Shown one piece after another: positions 1 to 9,984 of a stretch of 64,000 nt of DNA; the first letter of the stretch is position 1, and each line of letters starts with the position of its first letter. Made by a program: the position numbers and the translations under genes. The DNA lies in NCBI RefSeq assembly GCF_910594005.1, contig NC_057824.1, positions 26,873,314 to 26,937,313 of the forward strand. Direction: 5' to 3'. This stretch comes from Cervus elaphus. Taxonomy: Eukaryota; Chordata; Mammalia; Artiodactyla; Cervidae. The notes beneath the pieces were generated by a model that saw only the letters and a program-made list of their open reading frames with translations, had not been told where the DNA came from and made no database searches.

Positions 1-161
1 TTGTTGGTTATGTATTTTATATATAATAGTGGGTATATGTTAATTGCAAAGCCCTAATTTATCCCTACACTCCCTGCCAGAAATTGAAATGATGCCAATG
101 GAAGCATATCTTTCATCCCTCTGCCTTCCATCCCCTATATTCATAGCTTACTGTCTACATT

Positions 162-2107
162 ATCAGTTCAGCTCAGTTCAGTTGCTTAGTCGTGTCCAAC
201 TCTGCAACCCCATGAACTGCAGCATGCCAGGTTTCCCTGTTTATCACCAACTCCCGGAGACGGCACAAACTCATGTCCATAAAGTCAATGATGTCATTCA
301 ACCATCTCATCCTCTGACATCCCCTTCTCCTCCTGCCTTCTTCAATCTTTCCAGGCATCAGGGTCTTTTCCATTGAGTCAGTTCTTCACATGAGGTGACC
401 AAAGTACTGGAGCTTCAGCTTCAGCATCAGTCCTTCCAAGGAATATTTAGGACTGATTTCCTTTAGGATTGACTGGTTTGATCTCTTGCTGTCCCAGGGA
501 CTCTCAAGAGTCTTCAACACCACAGTTCAAAAGCATCAATTCTTCGGGGATCGGCTTTCTTTATAGTCCAACTCTCACATCCATACATGACTACTGGAAA
601 AATCATAGCTTTAACTAGATGGACCTTTGTTGGCAAAGTAATGTCTCTGCTTCTTAATATGCTGTCTAGGTTGGTTATGGCTTTTCTTCCAAGGAGCAAG
701 AGTCTTTTAATTTCATGGCTGAAGTCACTGTCTGCAGTGATTTTGGAGCCCAAGGAAAGAAAGTCTCTCACTGTTTCCATTGTTTCTCCATCTACTTGCC
801 ATGAAGTGATGGGACCAGATACTATGATCTTTGTTTTTTGAATGTTTAGTTTTGAGAACCTGTTGGAGAACCTGTTGGATCATATATCTAAAAAGTCCGA
901 GGGTGAACTCTCTAATGTTAGTCAGTTTTTTCACTCTCCTCTTTCACTTTCACCAAGAGGCTCTTTAGTTCCTCTTCACTTTCTGCCATAAGGGTGGTGT
1001 CAACTGCATATCTGAGATTATTGATATTTCTCCCTGCAATCTTGATTCCACTTTGAGCTTCATCTATCCCGGCATTTCACATGATGTATTCTGCATATAA
1101 GTTAAATGAGCAGGGTGATAATATACAGCCTTGATGTACTCCTTTCCCAATTTGGAACCAGTCCATTGTTCCATGTCTGGTTCTAACTGTTTCTTCTTGA
1201 CCCCCATACAGGTTTCTCATGAGGCAGGTAAGGTGGTCTGGTATTCCCACCCCTTTAAGAATTTTCCAGAGTTTGTTGTGATTCCCATAGTCAAAGGCTT
1301 TAGCATAGTCAATGAAGCAGAGTAAATGTTTTCCTGGAATTCTCTTGCTTTATCTATGATCCAATGTGGTTGGGGCATGGACTTGGATTACTGTGATATT
1401 GAATAGTTTGCCTTGGAAATGAACAGAGATCATTCTGTCATTTTTGAGACTGCACCCAACTACTGTATTTTGGACTCTTGTTGACTATGTGGGCTGCTCC
1501 ATTTCTTCTAAGGGATTTTTGCCCACAGTAGTAGATGTAATGGTCATCTGAATTAAATTCACCCATTCCAGTCCATTTTAGTTCACTGATTCCTAAAATG
1601 TTGATGTTCAGTCTTGCCATCTCCTATTTGACCACTTCCAGTTTACCTCGATTCATGGACCTAACATTCCAGGTTCCTATGCAATATTGTTCTTTACAGC
1701 ATCAGACTTTACTTCCATCACCAGTCACATCCTCAACTGGTCATTGTTTTTGCTTTGACTCAACCTCTTCATTCTTTCTTGAGCTATTTCTCCACTCTTC
1801 TCAAGTAGCATATTGGGCACCTACCAACCCGGAGTTCATTTTTCAGTGTCCTATCTTTTTGCCATTTCATACTGTTCATGGGGTTCTCAAGGCAAGAATA
1901 CTGGAGTGGTTTGCCATTCCCTTCTCCAGTGGACCATGTTTGGTCAGAACTCTCCACCATGACCTGTCCATCTTGGGTGGCCCTACATGGCATGGTTCAT
2001 AGTTTCATTGAGTTAGACAAGGCTAATTCCACGTGATCAGTTTGGTAAGTTTTCTGTGATTGTGGTTTTCACTCTGTCTGCCCTCTGATGGATAAGAATA
2101 AGAGGCT
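162..2107 (-). mobile_element. BovB (RTE-type) LINE, 5'-truncated and internally deleted
   Basis: The plus strand reads the reverse complement of BovB, starting with its 3' terminal GAACT-type repeat (TCAGTTCAG units) and running through the C-terminal RT region into the apurinic-like endonuclease region. A perfect 10-bp target duplication (tgtctacatt) lies at 152-161 and 2108-2117, so both ends are defined. Compared with the 12-kb and 25-kb copies, sequence jumps from the middle of RT (about 1366) directly into the endonuclease region, so I infer an internal deletion of more than 1 kb. Frames are broken throughout. Confidence 0.93.
1438..1620 (-). pseudogene. BovB endonuclease-domain remnant
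   Basis: A 60-residue open stretch matches the N-terminal half of the BovB endonuclease and includes the segment ISELKWTG, whose Glu corresponds to a metal-binding catalytic residue of APE-like LINE endonucleases. It ends in drifted sequence where the element jumps to RT. It is a dead fragment inside the 162-2107 element, not an independent gene. Confidence 0.7.
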
Positions 2108-2137
2108 TGTCTACATTTTCATGACTTTACATTTTCC

Positions 2138-2347
2138 CAGGGCTTCCCTGATAGCTCAAACAGTAAAGAATTTGCCCTGAGTGTGGGAGACCTGGGTTTA
2201 ATCCCTGGGTCAGGAAGATCCCCTGGAAAAGGGAATGGCTACCCACACCAGTATTCTTGCCTGGAGAACCCCATAGACAGTGGAGTCTGGCAGGCTACAG
2301 TCTGTGGGCTCTCAGAATCAGACATAACTGAATGACTAACACTTACT
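2138..2347 (+). mobile_element. Bov-tA SINE
   Basis: Sense copy beginning at the ggcttccctg tRNA-Glu-derived head and ending at gactaaca. It carries the diagnostic blocks ctgggtcaggaagatcccct and cagtattcttgcctggagaa. A short possible duplication, attttcc, lies at 2131-2137 and 2348-2354. It sits about 30 bp beyond the BovB end. Confidence 0.9.
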
Positions 2348-2354
2348 ATTTTCC

Positions 2355-3360
2355 TGTCTTCATAGACATAATTTTACCGTTCCAGAAAACTCTTACCCAG
2401 AAAGATAAAAGTGGCAAATAACTTTATTATTCTTTTAAGGAACTTGAGGAAAGATCCATCAATTCTTCAATAGAAAGCATTAAGTTTATACCCAAGACTC
2501 TTTGAATCCCTCATCTCGAATTTCTCATCCTGATATGTCTACCAATCCTAAATTATTATACTTCAGTCCTTACTAATTCTGACAAAGTCCTCACATTAGA
2601 GACTCACCACAAACTGACTTCAGAATCTCAATAAATATTTCAATTTTGTCCTCACTTCTCTGTGATGCTAGTGAGATTCTATCAAGGTAGAGCTCTACTC
2701 GCTATGGTAAAAATCAACTCAACTTTGACTTATCAGCAAATTGTTTTCCTGGTATTTGGGGGAGCCAGGATTCAATAGCCTCAGTCTTAGGATATCATCA
2801 AAAGACTGCAAAAATGTCCACAGCTCCTTTTGGTTTGTATTATTAACATAAAAACTAGGCAACCCTAAAAGAAAAGGTGAAGACTGTTTCTTGGTAGCTA
2901 CAGAAAAAGTCTTAGTTAAGTCTTGGATTCTCCCAGGTTAAAGCACAAGCTCAACTACAAACCAATCAGTTCTGAGGGTTGTATATTCTGGCTCTGCCTG
3001 AATCTCTTGCCTACTGCTGGATGTGAGAACTGAGGAAACTCCTTCTGAATCTTGTGGGTTGAGATGGGGGGAATTGTGGCTCCCCAGGCAACAATCCAGC
3101 ATTTGATAACAGAGTAAGGAAGAATGGATGATGAGTGGACAAAAATGACTGATATTTGCTACACTATCTTAGTGGATAGATAGAACTGAATCCCACACAA
3201 GAGTAGAAAAGCTTTATTGCAACGCTTAGTACTAATGTCTACACACTTTTGTGTATCCAGAAGAAACAGTGGTAATAGTCATGAGATAAAAACCAATTGA
3301 ATAATGAAGCCTGCAGAGTTTACCCAGAACAAACAAAAGCCTTGAAGTCTTGTATAAAAT
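2355..3360. other. Unassigned AT-rich intergenic sequence
   Basis: I see no gene, RNA or repeat family that I can name in this kilobase. Stop codons are frequent in all frames and composition is ordinary for mammalian intergenic DNA. Confidence 0.5.
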
Positions 3361-3365
3361 GAATA

Positions 3366-3495
3366 TGGGATTGGGGGCGGGGCGGGGCTCAAGAAGGAGA
3401 GTATATATGTTTACATATATCTGATTCACTTTGTTGTGCAGTAGAAACCAAGGCAGTGTTGTAAAGCAATTCTACTCCAGCAATGATAATAATAA
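3366..3495 (+). mobile_element. L1 3' end fragment with G-quadruplex-type tract
   Basis: The tail gattcactttgttgtgcag followed by a gtaaagcaattctactccag motif is the ruminant L1 3' end. Upstream, 3367-3387 holds four runs of three to five G with 1-3 nt loops. Confidence 0.75.
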
Positions 3496-3502
3496 GCGAA
3501 CT

Positions 3503-3705
3503 CTTACAATTCAACAATTAAAAAAAAACTCGATTAAAAAATAGGCAAAGAATTTGAATAGGCATTTCTTAAAAGATATACAAATGAAAAAGATACACAA
3601 ATGCATACATACACATCTAAAATGTGTAAAACTGAGTCACTTTGTTGTAGAGCAAAGATTGGCCCAACACTGTAAAACAATACTTAAATAAAACAATTTT
3701 AAAAC
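3503..3705 (+). mobile_element. L1 fragment: ORF2 piece joined to a 3' end
   Basis: 3505-3600 resembles the L1 ORF2 segment that includes a ttgaataggcatttctt block. It is joined directly to a 3' terminal segment (ctgagtcactttgttg, then cactgtaaaacaatact). The intervening several hundred bases of L1 are missing, so this is an internally deleted L1 or two adjacent fragments. Confidence 0.6.
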
Positions 3706-3750
3706 ACGAATGAACCTGATTCACATCTGATTCCATTCAAAATTGGACTT

Positions 3751-4112
3751 TGTTATGGAATGAATGTATGCATCCTCTCCAAATTAATCTGTGGAAACCC
3801 TAATTCCCAGTGTGGCTGTTTTTGGAGTAAGGAAGTAAACAAGGTTAAATGAGGTCATAAAGGTGGAGGGAGCGCTGATACAAAAGGACTAGTGTCCTTA
3901 TAGAAAGAGACACCAGAGAGCCCTTTCTCTGTGTACATGGAGGAAAAGCTCTGTGAGGACAAGAAGGCAGCTCTCTGCAAGCCAGGAAGAGACCTCTCAC
4001 CAGAACCCAATCACAGAAACTTTAGTCTTGGACTTCTCCCCTCCAGAACTGTGCAAAAATAAATTTCTGTTTTTTAAGCCACCCAGTCTAGCACCCTTAG
4101 CTGACTAACACA
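3751..4112 (+). mobile_element. Complete MLT1-type (ERVL-MaLR) solo LTR
   Basis: A TG...CA-bounded LTR of 362 bp starts tgttatggaatgaat and ends ctgactaacaca, with the poly(A) signal aataaatttctg near the end. The 5-bp target duplication gactt is perfect at 3746-3750 and 4113-4117, as expected for ERVL/MaLR. No internal region is present, so this is a solo LTR of an ancient non-coding retroelement. Confidence 0.92.
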
Positions 4113-4147
4113 GACTTCAGGTTAATTTACTACACAATATTCTTTTA

Positions 4148-4362
4148 CTGGCTTCCCTGGTGGCTCACTGGTAGAGAATCTGCCTGACAATGCAGGAGAC
4201 ATGGGTTGGATCCCTGGGTCTGGGAGATCCCCTGGAGGAGGAAATGGCGACCCACTCCAGCATTCTTGCCTGGAGAACCCCATGGACAGAGGAGCCTGGC
4301 GGGCTACAGTCCCTGGGGTCGCAAGAGTCAGATGCAACTGAGTGACTAAACAGCAGCAACAG
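4148..4362 (+). mobile_element. Bov-tA SINE
   Basis: Full-length sense copy from ggcttccctggtggctcac to a gactaaacagcagcaac tail. A 9-bp target duplication, attctttta, is exact at 4139-4147 and 4363-4371. Confidence 0.95.
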
Positions 4363-4372
4363 ATTCTTTTAT

Positions 4373-5940
4373 TTCAGTCAATAGTTGATAAATCTCCACT
4401 GGATTCTGATCACAGCCAAGAACTGGGCTAGGTGCTACAGCGACACCACAAAAGGGGCCTTGACCATACAGGCCTATTTTAAAAGGATGATATAAAATTT
4501 ATAGATGCGGTCAAAAGAACACAGCCTGCACTCTCAATGTCATGTCAGAGCATTGTGTAACAATTTTGCTCACTTAAGATTTATTTAGTTCTCTTAGAGA
4601 ATGTATCTACATTGGTTTTGCTATTTATTCTTTGATTAGAGACCAAATACTCTGAAGCTACATGTCACCTTGCAGATTTCTGTGCAGTTGAAAAGGCCGC
4701 CCTACAGGTTCTGTTTTCTTGTCCAATAGGACAGTATTCAGTTTTGTATCTAACCTAGCAGTCTTAGTCTAACGTTTTTCTTTCTAAAATGCCTATAAAT
4801 ACCCAGTTCTTCAAACTGCTCTTTGAATAAGTTTTATCTTTTCTATGGATTCCTTCATTAAAGAGTGAAATAAAATCTTGACATGTGTTCAATTGATATT
4901 CGACTGAAAGTCCTGTCTTTAACTTTTTGAAAATTATTCTGGGAGAGCTTTCTAGACTAGGAGAGAGACATTAAGCAAATTATAGCTGGGAAGGGTATTA
5001 AGGAAAGGTGACTATGGTGTCCTGTGGGGCCAGGAAACAGTGGGGTTTAATATAGTTGAAAGGATTGGAGATGATTTCCCTAAAAAAATGTGGCATTTCC
5101 TGAAGCATGAGTGGAAATCAATCAAGTGAAGAAGAAGTTGGAGGCTGGGAAGTGGGCCTGATGTAAAGCCCAGGGTTATGGCTGCAAGAAGAGGAGATGG
5201 GTAGAGTCAAGGGCGTGAAGCCATAAGGAGCAAAGTTTTCACCAGAGGGATCTGATAGACACCTTCCAGCCTTCCAGGGATGTCTGAATCCCCGACAGGA
5301 TCATGAAAGGGTTACTCGGGCCCTTGTTATCTCTGCCTAGACTTGCACATGACTTCAGCTTCTACCTAAATGATTCCCACAAAAGAAAAAGCTCAGAGGC
5401 CCATGCTTAGGACTCAAGACTCAGCCTCAGAGAATAAGAAAGACTGTTCCTTCTCCCCACCCCCTGAGGGCCCAGGAGGGGAAGAAGGAAGTCAACGCCC
5501 ATGAGCCCAACAGAAAGATAGCTCTCCTAAGCCCGTGTGACACAGAAGCCTAATTAAATCCCCATCCATGAAAGGGAACGGCTATCACGTGGGCTAGCTC
5601 TGATCCCATCTCTGCTTTGCAGATGAGGGGGTTTAGATAATGAGCCCAATGCGCTCCTCATTTGGTTGCAAATTTCAGAAAACAGGGGGGATATAAAACG
5701 CCAAGGCTTGTGTTGCCAGGATATTAAGCCACTTGGCATAAAACAAGATAACTAGAATTCCGTAGAAGGAGGCGGCTTTTCAATGCTGGGCCTTGACTTC
5801 TGAAGCACAGGGAGGCCTTCAAGGGGCTGGTTTGACCTGGAGGATGGCGGAGGGAGGTGCTTTGTTCAGCCTGCAACCAATCCAGTCTATGCCAGCCACC
5901 CCAAGGAGTCCCTGTTTGAACTTTAGACACTGATCAAAAT
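4373..5940. other. Unassigned sequence with a possible LTR remnant
   Basis: No gene is supported. A block at about 4690-4905 has an LTR-like order: a CCAAT-type box, a TATA-like ctataaatac near 4792, then aataaaatct near 4870. I cannot name a family or find ends. The rest (5000-5940) shows no recognisable repeat; the short open frames here carry no motifs. Confidence 0.35.
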
Positions 5941-5944
5941 TGTG

Positions 5945-6105
5945 CAGACTTCAGAAACACACAGGCCTGGGATTGTACCCTGGCTCTGTCACTTACTACC
6001 TCTGTGACCTTATAGAGACAGACTCAACTTCTGCATCTCCATTGGGAGAATAAGTCCTTACCTCATGAGGCTTCTAGCATGAAGTGAGTGAGTGCATACA
6101 AAATG
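5945..6105 (+). mobile_element. MIR SINE, sense
   Basis: A diverged copy of the MIR core: ctggctctgtcacttacta followed by ctctgtgacctt, then a degenerate ctgcatctcc segment and a gtgagtgagtgcat 3' part. Confidence 0.7.
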
Positions 6106-6148
6106 CGTAGTCCAGGGAGGGGAATCTGGGGGAGAATAGACACATATA

Positions 6149-6228
6149 CTTGGTTGACCAAAAATTTCATTTGAGTTTTTCTATAACATCGTATGGAGAA
6201 ATCCAAGTGAACATTTTGGCCATCCCAA
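6149..6228. mobile_element. Mariner-type MITE (hairpin)
   Basis: An 80-bp near-palindrome. The left arm begins ttggttgaccaaaaattt and the right arm is its imperfect reverse complement ending attttggccatcccaa. It is flanked by TA on both sides (6147-6148 and 6229-6230), the target preference of Tc1/mariner. It matches the ruminant family whose ends read ggttggccaaaaagttc. Confidence 0.85.
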
Positions 6229-6230
6229 TA

Positions 6231-6292
6231 TATTAATATGTATGACTGAGTTGCTCTGCTCTGCACCTGAAACTATAACAACTTTGTTAATC
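6231..6292 (+). mobile_element. Short L1 3' end relic
   Basis: The segment gactgagttgctctgctctg followed by cacctgaaactataacaact is a diverged artiodactyl L1 3' terminus. Confidence 0.6.
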
Positions 6293-6294
6293 AG

Positions 6295-6440
6295 CTATTG
6301 TTGTTAGGTAGTCGCTAAGTTGTGTCTGACTCTTCACAACTCCATGGACTCTAGCAGCCAGGCTCCTCTGCCCATGGGATTCTCCAGGCAAGAATACTGG
6401 AGTGGGTTGCCATTTCCTTCTCCACAGGATCTTCCCGACC
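6295..6440 (-). mobile_element. Bov-tA SINE, antisense, truncated
   Basis: Antisense copy with tctccaggcaagaatactgg and gttgccatttccttctcc. It stops after gatcttcccgacc and lacks the tRNA-derived head. Confidence 0.85.
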
Positions 6441-7016
6441 TTAACTATAGTAATAATAATGATCCCCTTCATGAGCAAGAACTGTCTGTAATTTCTATTA
6501 TACAAATTTGATTTCAAATTCCAGTCTCTTTTTCTATCTCAAGTTCCATCTTCTAACAGTTTTAAAGAACATGTCATCATCTTGGGGGAAAATGTGAGGT
6601 GTTTTGATGCCTGCCATTCAACTTAGAATGCCAGGCCGGTTCAGAGTGATGGCTGGCCAATTTGTCTCAGTTTGCGTGGGTCCTTCCTGGTTTCAGTACA
6701 GAAAAGCCCCATATCCTGGGAAACCACACAGATCTGGGCCAACCTGGACAGGTCAGTCAGTTACCTTAACTGCATGACTGACTCAGGATGCACAGTGAGT
6801 CTGACACAGAACCATTTCATAACTCAACCTGGAGGTGCCCCCAACAGAAGTCATCTCACTTCGTCCTGGGGTGGGGTGAGGAGGAGCCCAGACTGAAAGA
6901 AGTTCCAGTTGACAAGCTTAAGGGCATAGCTTTTTGCACCTGGAACTAAAATGAATAAGCCAGGCCAGGGGACTCCTGCAGCAAATCACACAAGCTTTCT
7001 AAGGGGGCAGCAGTTG
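6441..7016. other. Unassigned sequence
   Basis: No gene or nameable repeat. A 74-codon open frame at 6672-6896 has no recognisable domain. Confidence 0.45.
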
Positions 7017-7410
7017 GTTCAGTTCAGTTCAGTTGGCTCAGTCACGTCCAACTCTTTGCGACCCCATGGACTGTAGCACTCCGGGCTGTCCTGTCCATCA
7101 CCAACTCCCAGAGCTTGCACAAACTCATGTTCATCAAGTTGGTGATGCCATCCAACCATCTCATCCTGTCGTCCCCTTCCCCTCCTGTCTTCAATCTTTC
7201 CCAGCATCAGGGTCTTTTCCAGTGAGTCAGTTCTTCACATCAGGTGGCCAAAGTACTGGAGCTTCAGCATTAGTCCTTCCAGTGAATATTCAGGACTGAT
7301 TTCCTTTAGGATGGACTGGTTGGATCTCCTTGCAGTCCAAGGGACTCTCAAGATCTTCTCCAATGCAGTTCAAAAGCATCAGTTCTTCAGCTCTCAGCTT
7401 TTAGCAATGG
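7017..7410 (-). mobile_element. BovB LINE, antisense 3' fragment
   Basis: It starts at the TTCAGTTCAG terminal repeat and covers about 390 bp of the BovB 3' end, encoding on the minus strand the extreme C-terminus of the RT protein (MLGKIEDRRGRGRQDEM...). It is strongly 5'-truncated. Confidence 0.93.
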
Positions 7411-7740
7411 CCAGTTCTTGCCTGTGGGGAAACTGGAGCCAGTGTTGTGAAATACAGTGATTATTGAAGAGATGGCAGGTTTCCAAATTTTTTCTTAAAA
7501 ATGTGAAATCTCCCTATTTTCAAATGCTGGCATCTGTTGACTAAAAAATATAGTCACAACCTGAAAAGTAGAGAGTTATTTTATTTGATGGAAATGTTTA
7601 GGACTCTGAGTCCAGGAGCAGCTTTCTCAGAGCTAACAACTAATTCCACTAAGACAAACAAGCAAACAAAAACTGGATGAGCCACACAAAAGAGATTCGT
7701 GAGCCAGTGAGGTCTGCCAGCCCTCAGTTACAATCCTGAC
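7411..7740. other. Unassigned sequence, possibly an old LTR piece
   Basis: The stretch gtagagagttattttatttg and the following blocks near 7570-7640 resemble an LTR type seen in ruminant DNA, but I cannot assign a family or boundaries. No gene seen. Confidence 0.3.
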
Positions 7741-8082
7741 CTTGACCAAGCTTTTCCTCACTCGTGGCCCTTGCACATTTTGGCCCCCCTGCCTGGTACA
7801 TAATTTCCTACGCTTGCTTCTTATTCACCTTAAGTACCAGAGCCTATTGGCCATGACGCTGCATCTTCCTAATTTTCTTGCCACTTTTCGGAGGGTCCCA
7901 GGGCTCTGCCCTTGGACTTCTATTTGTTATCTATGTTTATTTTCTAGTGCGTTCATTCTCATGACATTAAACAGTATCTCTAGGCTAATGACTCCCAAAT
8001 TTTATTAGTAGGTTAGAACCCTCTCTGAAATGTCAGACCCACATATCAGCTGCTTGCTCAACATCCATTCTTGATGTCATAC
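7741..8082 (+). mobile_element. L2 LINE, sense (5' piece of a split copy)
   Basis: Diverged L2: ctgcctggtacataatttcc early, then the upstream L2 3'-region features such as atgactcccaaattt and agctgcttgctcaacatcc. It continues at 8693 after a BovB insertion. Part of it appears rearranged relative to the L2 order, so more than one fragment may be present. Confidence 0.65.
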
Positions 8083-8692
8083 TTCAGTTCAGTTCAGTCA
8101 CTCAGTCCTGTCCGACTCTTTGCGACCCCATGAATTGCAGCACGCCAGGCCTCCCTGTCCATCACCAACTCCTGGAGCTTACTCAAACTCATGCCCATCG
8201 AGTTGGTGATGCCATCCAGCCATCTCATCCTCTGTCGTCCCCTTCTCCTCCTGCCCCCAATCCCTCCAAGCATCAGGGTCTTTTCCAGTGAGTCAGCTCT
8301 TTGCATGAGGTGGCCAAAGTGCTGGTGTTTCAGCTTCATCATCAGTCCTTCCAATGAACACCCAGGACTGATCTCCTTTAGAATGGACTGGTTGGATCTC
8401 CTTGCAGTCCAAGGGACTCTCAAGAGTCTTCTCCAACACCACAGTTCAAAAGCATCAATTCTTCGGAGCTCAGCTTTCTTCACAGTCCAACTCTCACAAC
8501 CATACATGACCACTGGAAAAACCATAGCCTTGACCAGATGGACCTTTGTTGGCAAAGTAATGTCTGCTTTTTAATATGCTATCTAGGTTGGTAATAACTT
8601 TCCTTCCAAGGAGTAAGCGTCTTTTAATTTCATGGCTGCAGTCACCATCTGCAGTGATTTTGGAGCCCAGAAAAATAAAGTCTGACACTGTT
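8083..8692 (-). mobile_element. BovB LINE, antisense 3' fragment inside L2
   Basis: About 610 bp of BovB 3' sequence in reverse, from the TTCAGTTCAG repeat to a segment encoding DFIFLGSKITADGDCSHEIK on the minus strand. It interrupts an L2 that continues on the other side, so BovB is the younger element. Confidence 0.93.
8094..8555 (-). pseudogene. BovB reverse transcriptase C-terminal remnant
   Basis: A 153-residue open stretch covers the thumb and C-terminal part of the BovB protein, with FPVVMYGCESWT, RIDAFELWCWRRLLRVPW and the Arg-rich GGRRRRGRQRMRWLDG block, ending KSRTGLSD. The catalytic palm is absent, so it cannot be active. A frameshift near 8540 separates it from the preceding segment at 8494-8736. 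Confidence 0.85.
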
Positions 8693-9060
8693 GGGCATTT
8701 AAATCTTAACATGACCAAAGCTGGACTTGTGATCACATGCCTCTAAATCTGTCCCCTCCCAGTAATGCTGACACCATTTCTTCCATCTCTCACCAAAATA
8801 GAAGCCATTCTTGGCTTCTCTCTTTCTGCTTTATCCCATATAAATCCTTCAATAGAGTCCATGGCTCCTCCTCTACAATACAACCGGAATCCCACCTCTT
8901 CTCGACCTGCCCCTGCTATCATCTTGGTCCAAGCAACCATCATTTCTTACCTGGATTAGAACCATAGCCTCAACACTAGTCGTCCAGCTTCCACTATCAC
9001 CGAAACAGTGTCTAACAATCTGCCCTCCTCCCCAGCACATCTCTGACCTCAGTTCCTGAA
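8693..9060 (+). mobile_element. L2 LINE, sense (continuation)
   Basis: Characteristic L2 order: cattcttggcttctctctttc, a cggaatcccacctcttctc block, then cttggtccaagcaaccatca and ttcttacctggattagaacc. It continues the 7741-8082 copy across the BovB insertion. Confidence 0.8.
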
Positions 9061-9065
9061 GTATA

Positions 9066-9970
9066 GTGAAGTGTCAGTTGCTCACTTGTGTCCGAGTCTT
9101 TGTGACCCCATGGACTGTAGCCCACCAGGCACCTTTGTCTATGGGGATTCTCCAGGCAAGAATACTGGAGTGGGTTACACTCCTGGGCATATACACCGAG
9201 GAAACCAGAACTGAAAGAGTCACATGTACCCCAATGTTCATCACAGCACTGTTTATAATAGCCAGGACATGGAAGTAACCTAGATGCCCAATAGCAGACG
9301 AATGGATAAGAAAGCTGTGCTACATATACACAATGGAATATTACTCGGCCATTAAAAAGAATTCATTTGAATCAGTCCTAATGAGATGGATGAAACTGGA
9401 GCCCATTATACAGAGTAAAGTAAACCAGAAAGAAAAACACTAATACAGTATACTAACGCATATATATGGAATTTAGAAATATGGTAACGATAACCCTATA
9501 TGCAAGACAGAAAAAGAGACACAGATGTATAGAACAGACTTATGGACTCTGTGGGAGAAGGCGAGGGTGGGATGATCTGGGAGAATAGCATTGAAACATG
9601 TATATTATCAATTGTGGGGCGGATTGCCAGTCCAGGTTTGATGCATGAGACAGGTGCTCGGGGCTGTGCACTGAGATGACCCAGAGAGATGGGATAAGGA
9701 GGGAGGTGGGAGGGGGGATCAGGATGGGGAACACATGTAAATCCATGGCTGATTCATATCAATGTATGGCAAAAACCATTAGAATAGTGTAAAGTAATTA
9801 GCCTCCAACTAATATAAACAAATGAAAAAAAAGAAAAAAAACAACAAAAAAAAGAATACTGGAGTGGGTTGCCATGCCCTCCTCCAGGGGATCTTCCCAA
9901 CCCGGGGATCAAACCCAGGTCTCCCACATTGTAGGAAGATTTTTTACCATCTGAGCCACCAGGGAAGGCC
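9066..9970 (-). mobile_element. Bov-tA SINE, antisense, split by an L1
   Basis: The SINE occupies 9066-9176 and 9871-9970. The break lies within the aagaatactggagtgggtt block, which is duplicated at both sides of the intervening L1. Rejoined length (about 211 bp) is full length for Bov-tA. Confidence 0.95.
9177..9851 (+). mobile_element. Young 5'-truncated L1 (bovine 3' end)
   Basis: Sense L1 with the ORF2 tail (aatggaatattactcggcca), the 3' UTR G-rich block at about 9691-9717, the gtaaagtaattagcctccaa terminus and an A-rich tail. The perfect 19-bp duplication aagaatactggagtgggtt lies at 9158-9176 and 9852-9870. It contains only about 675 bp of L1. Confidence 0.95.
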
Positions 9971-9984
9971 TCAATTCATGTAGA

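Noticed and set aside
8094..8555. A 153-codon minus-strand frame as a gene
   Set aside because: It is the BovB C-terminal region, as are the frames at 24937-25913, 40876-41205 and 58678-59007; the frames on the opposite strand over these elements are shadows.
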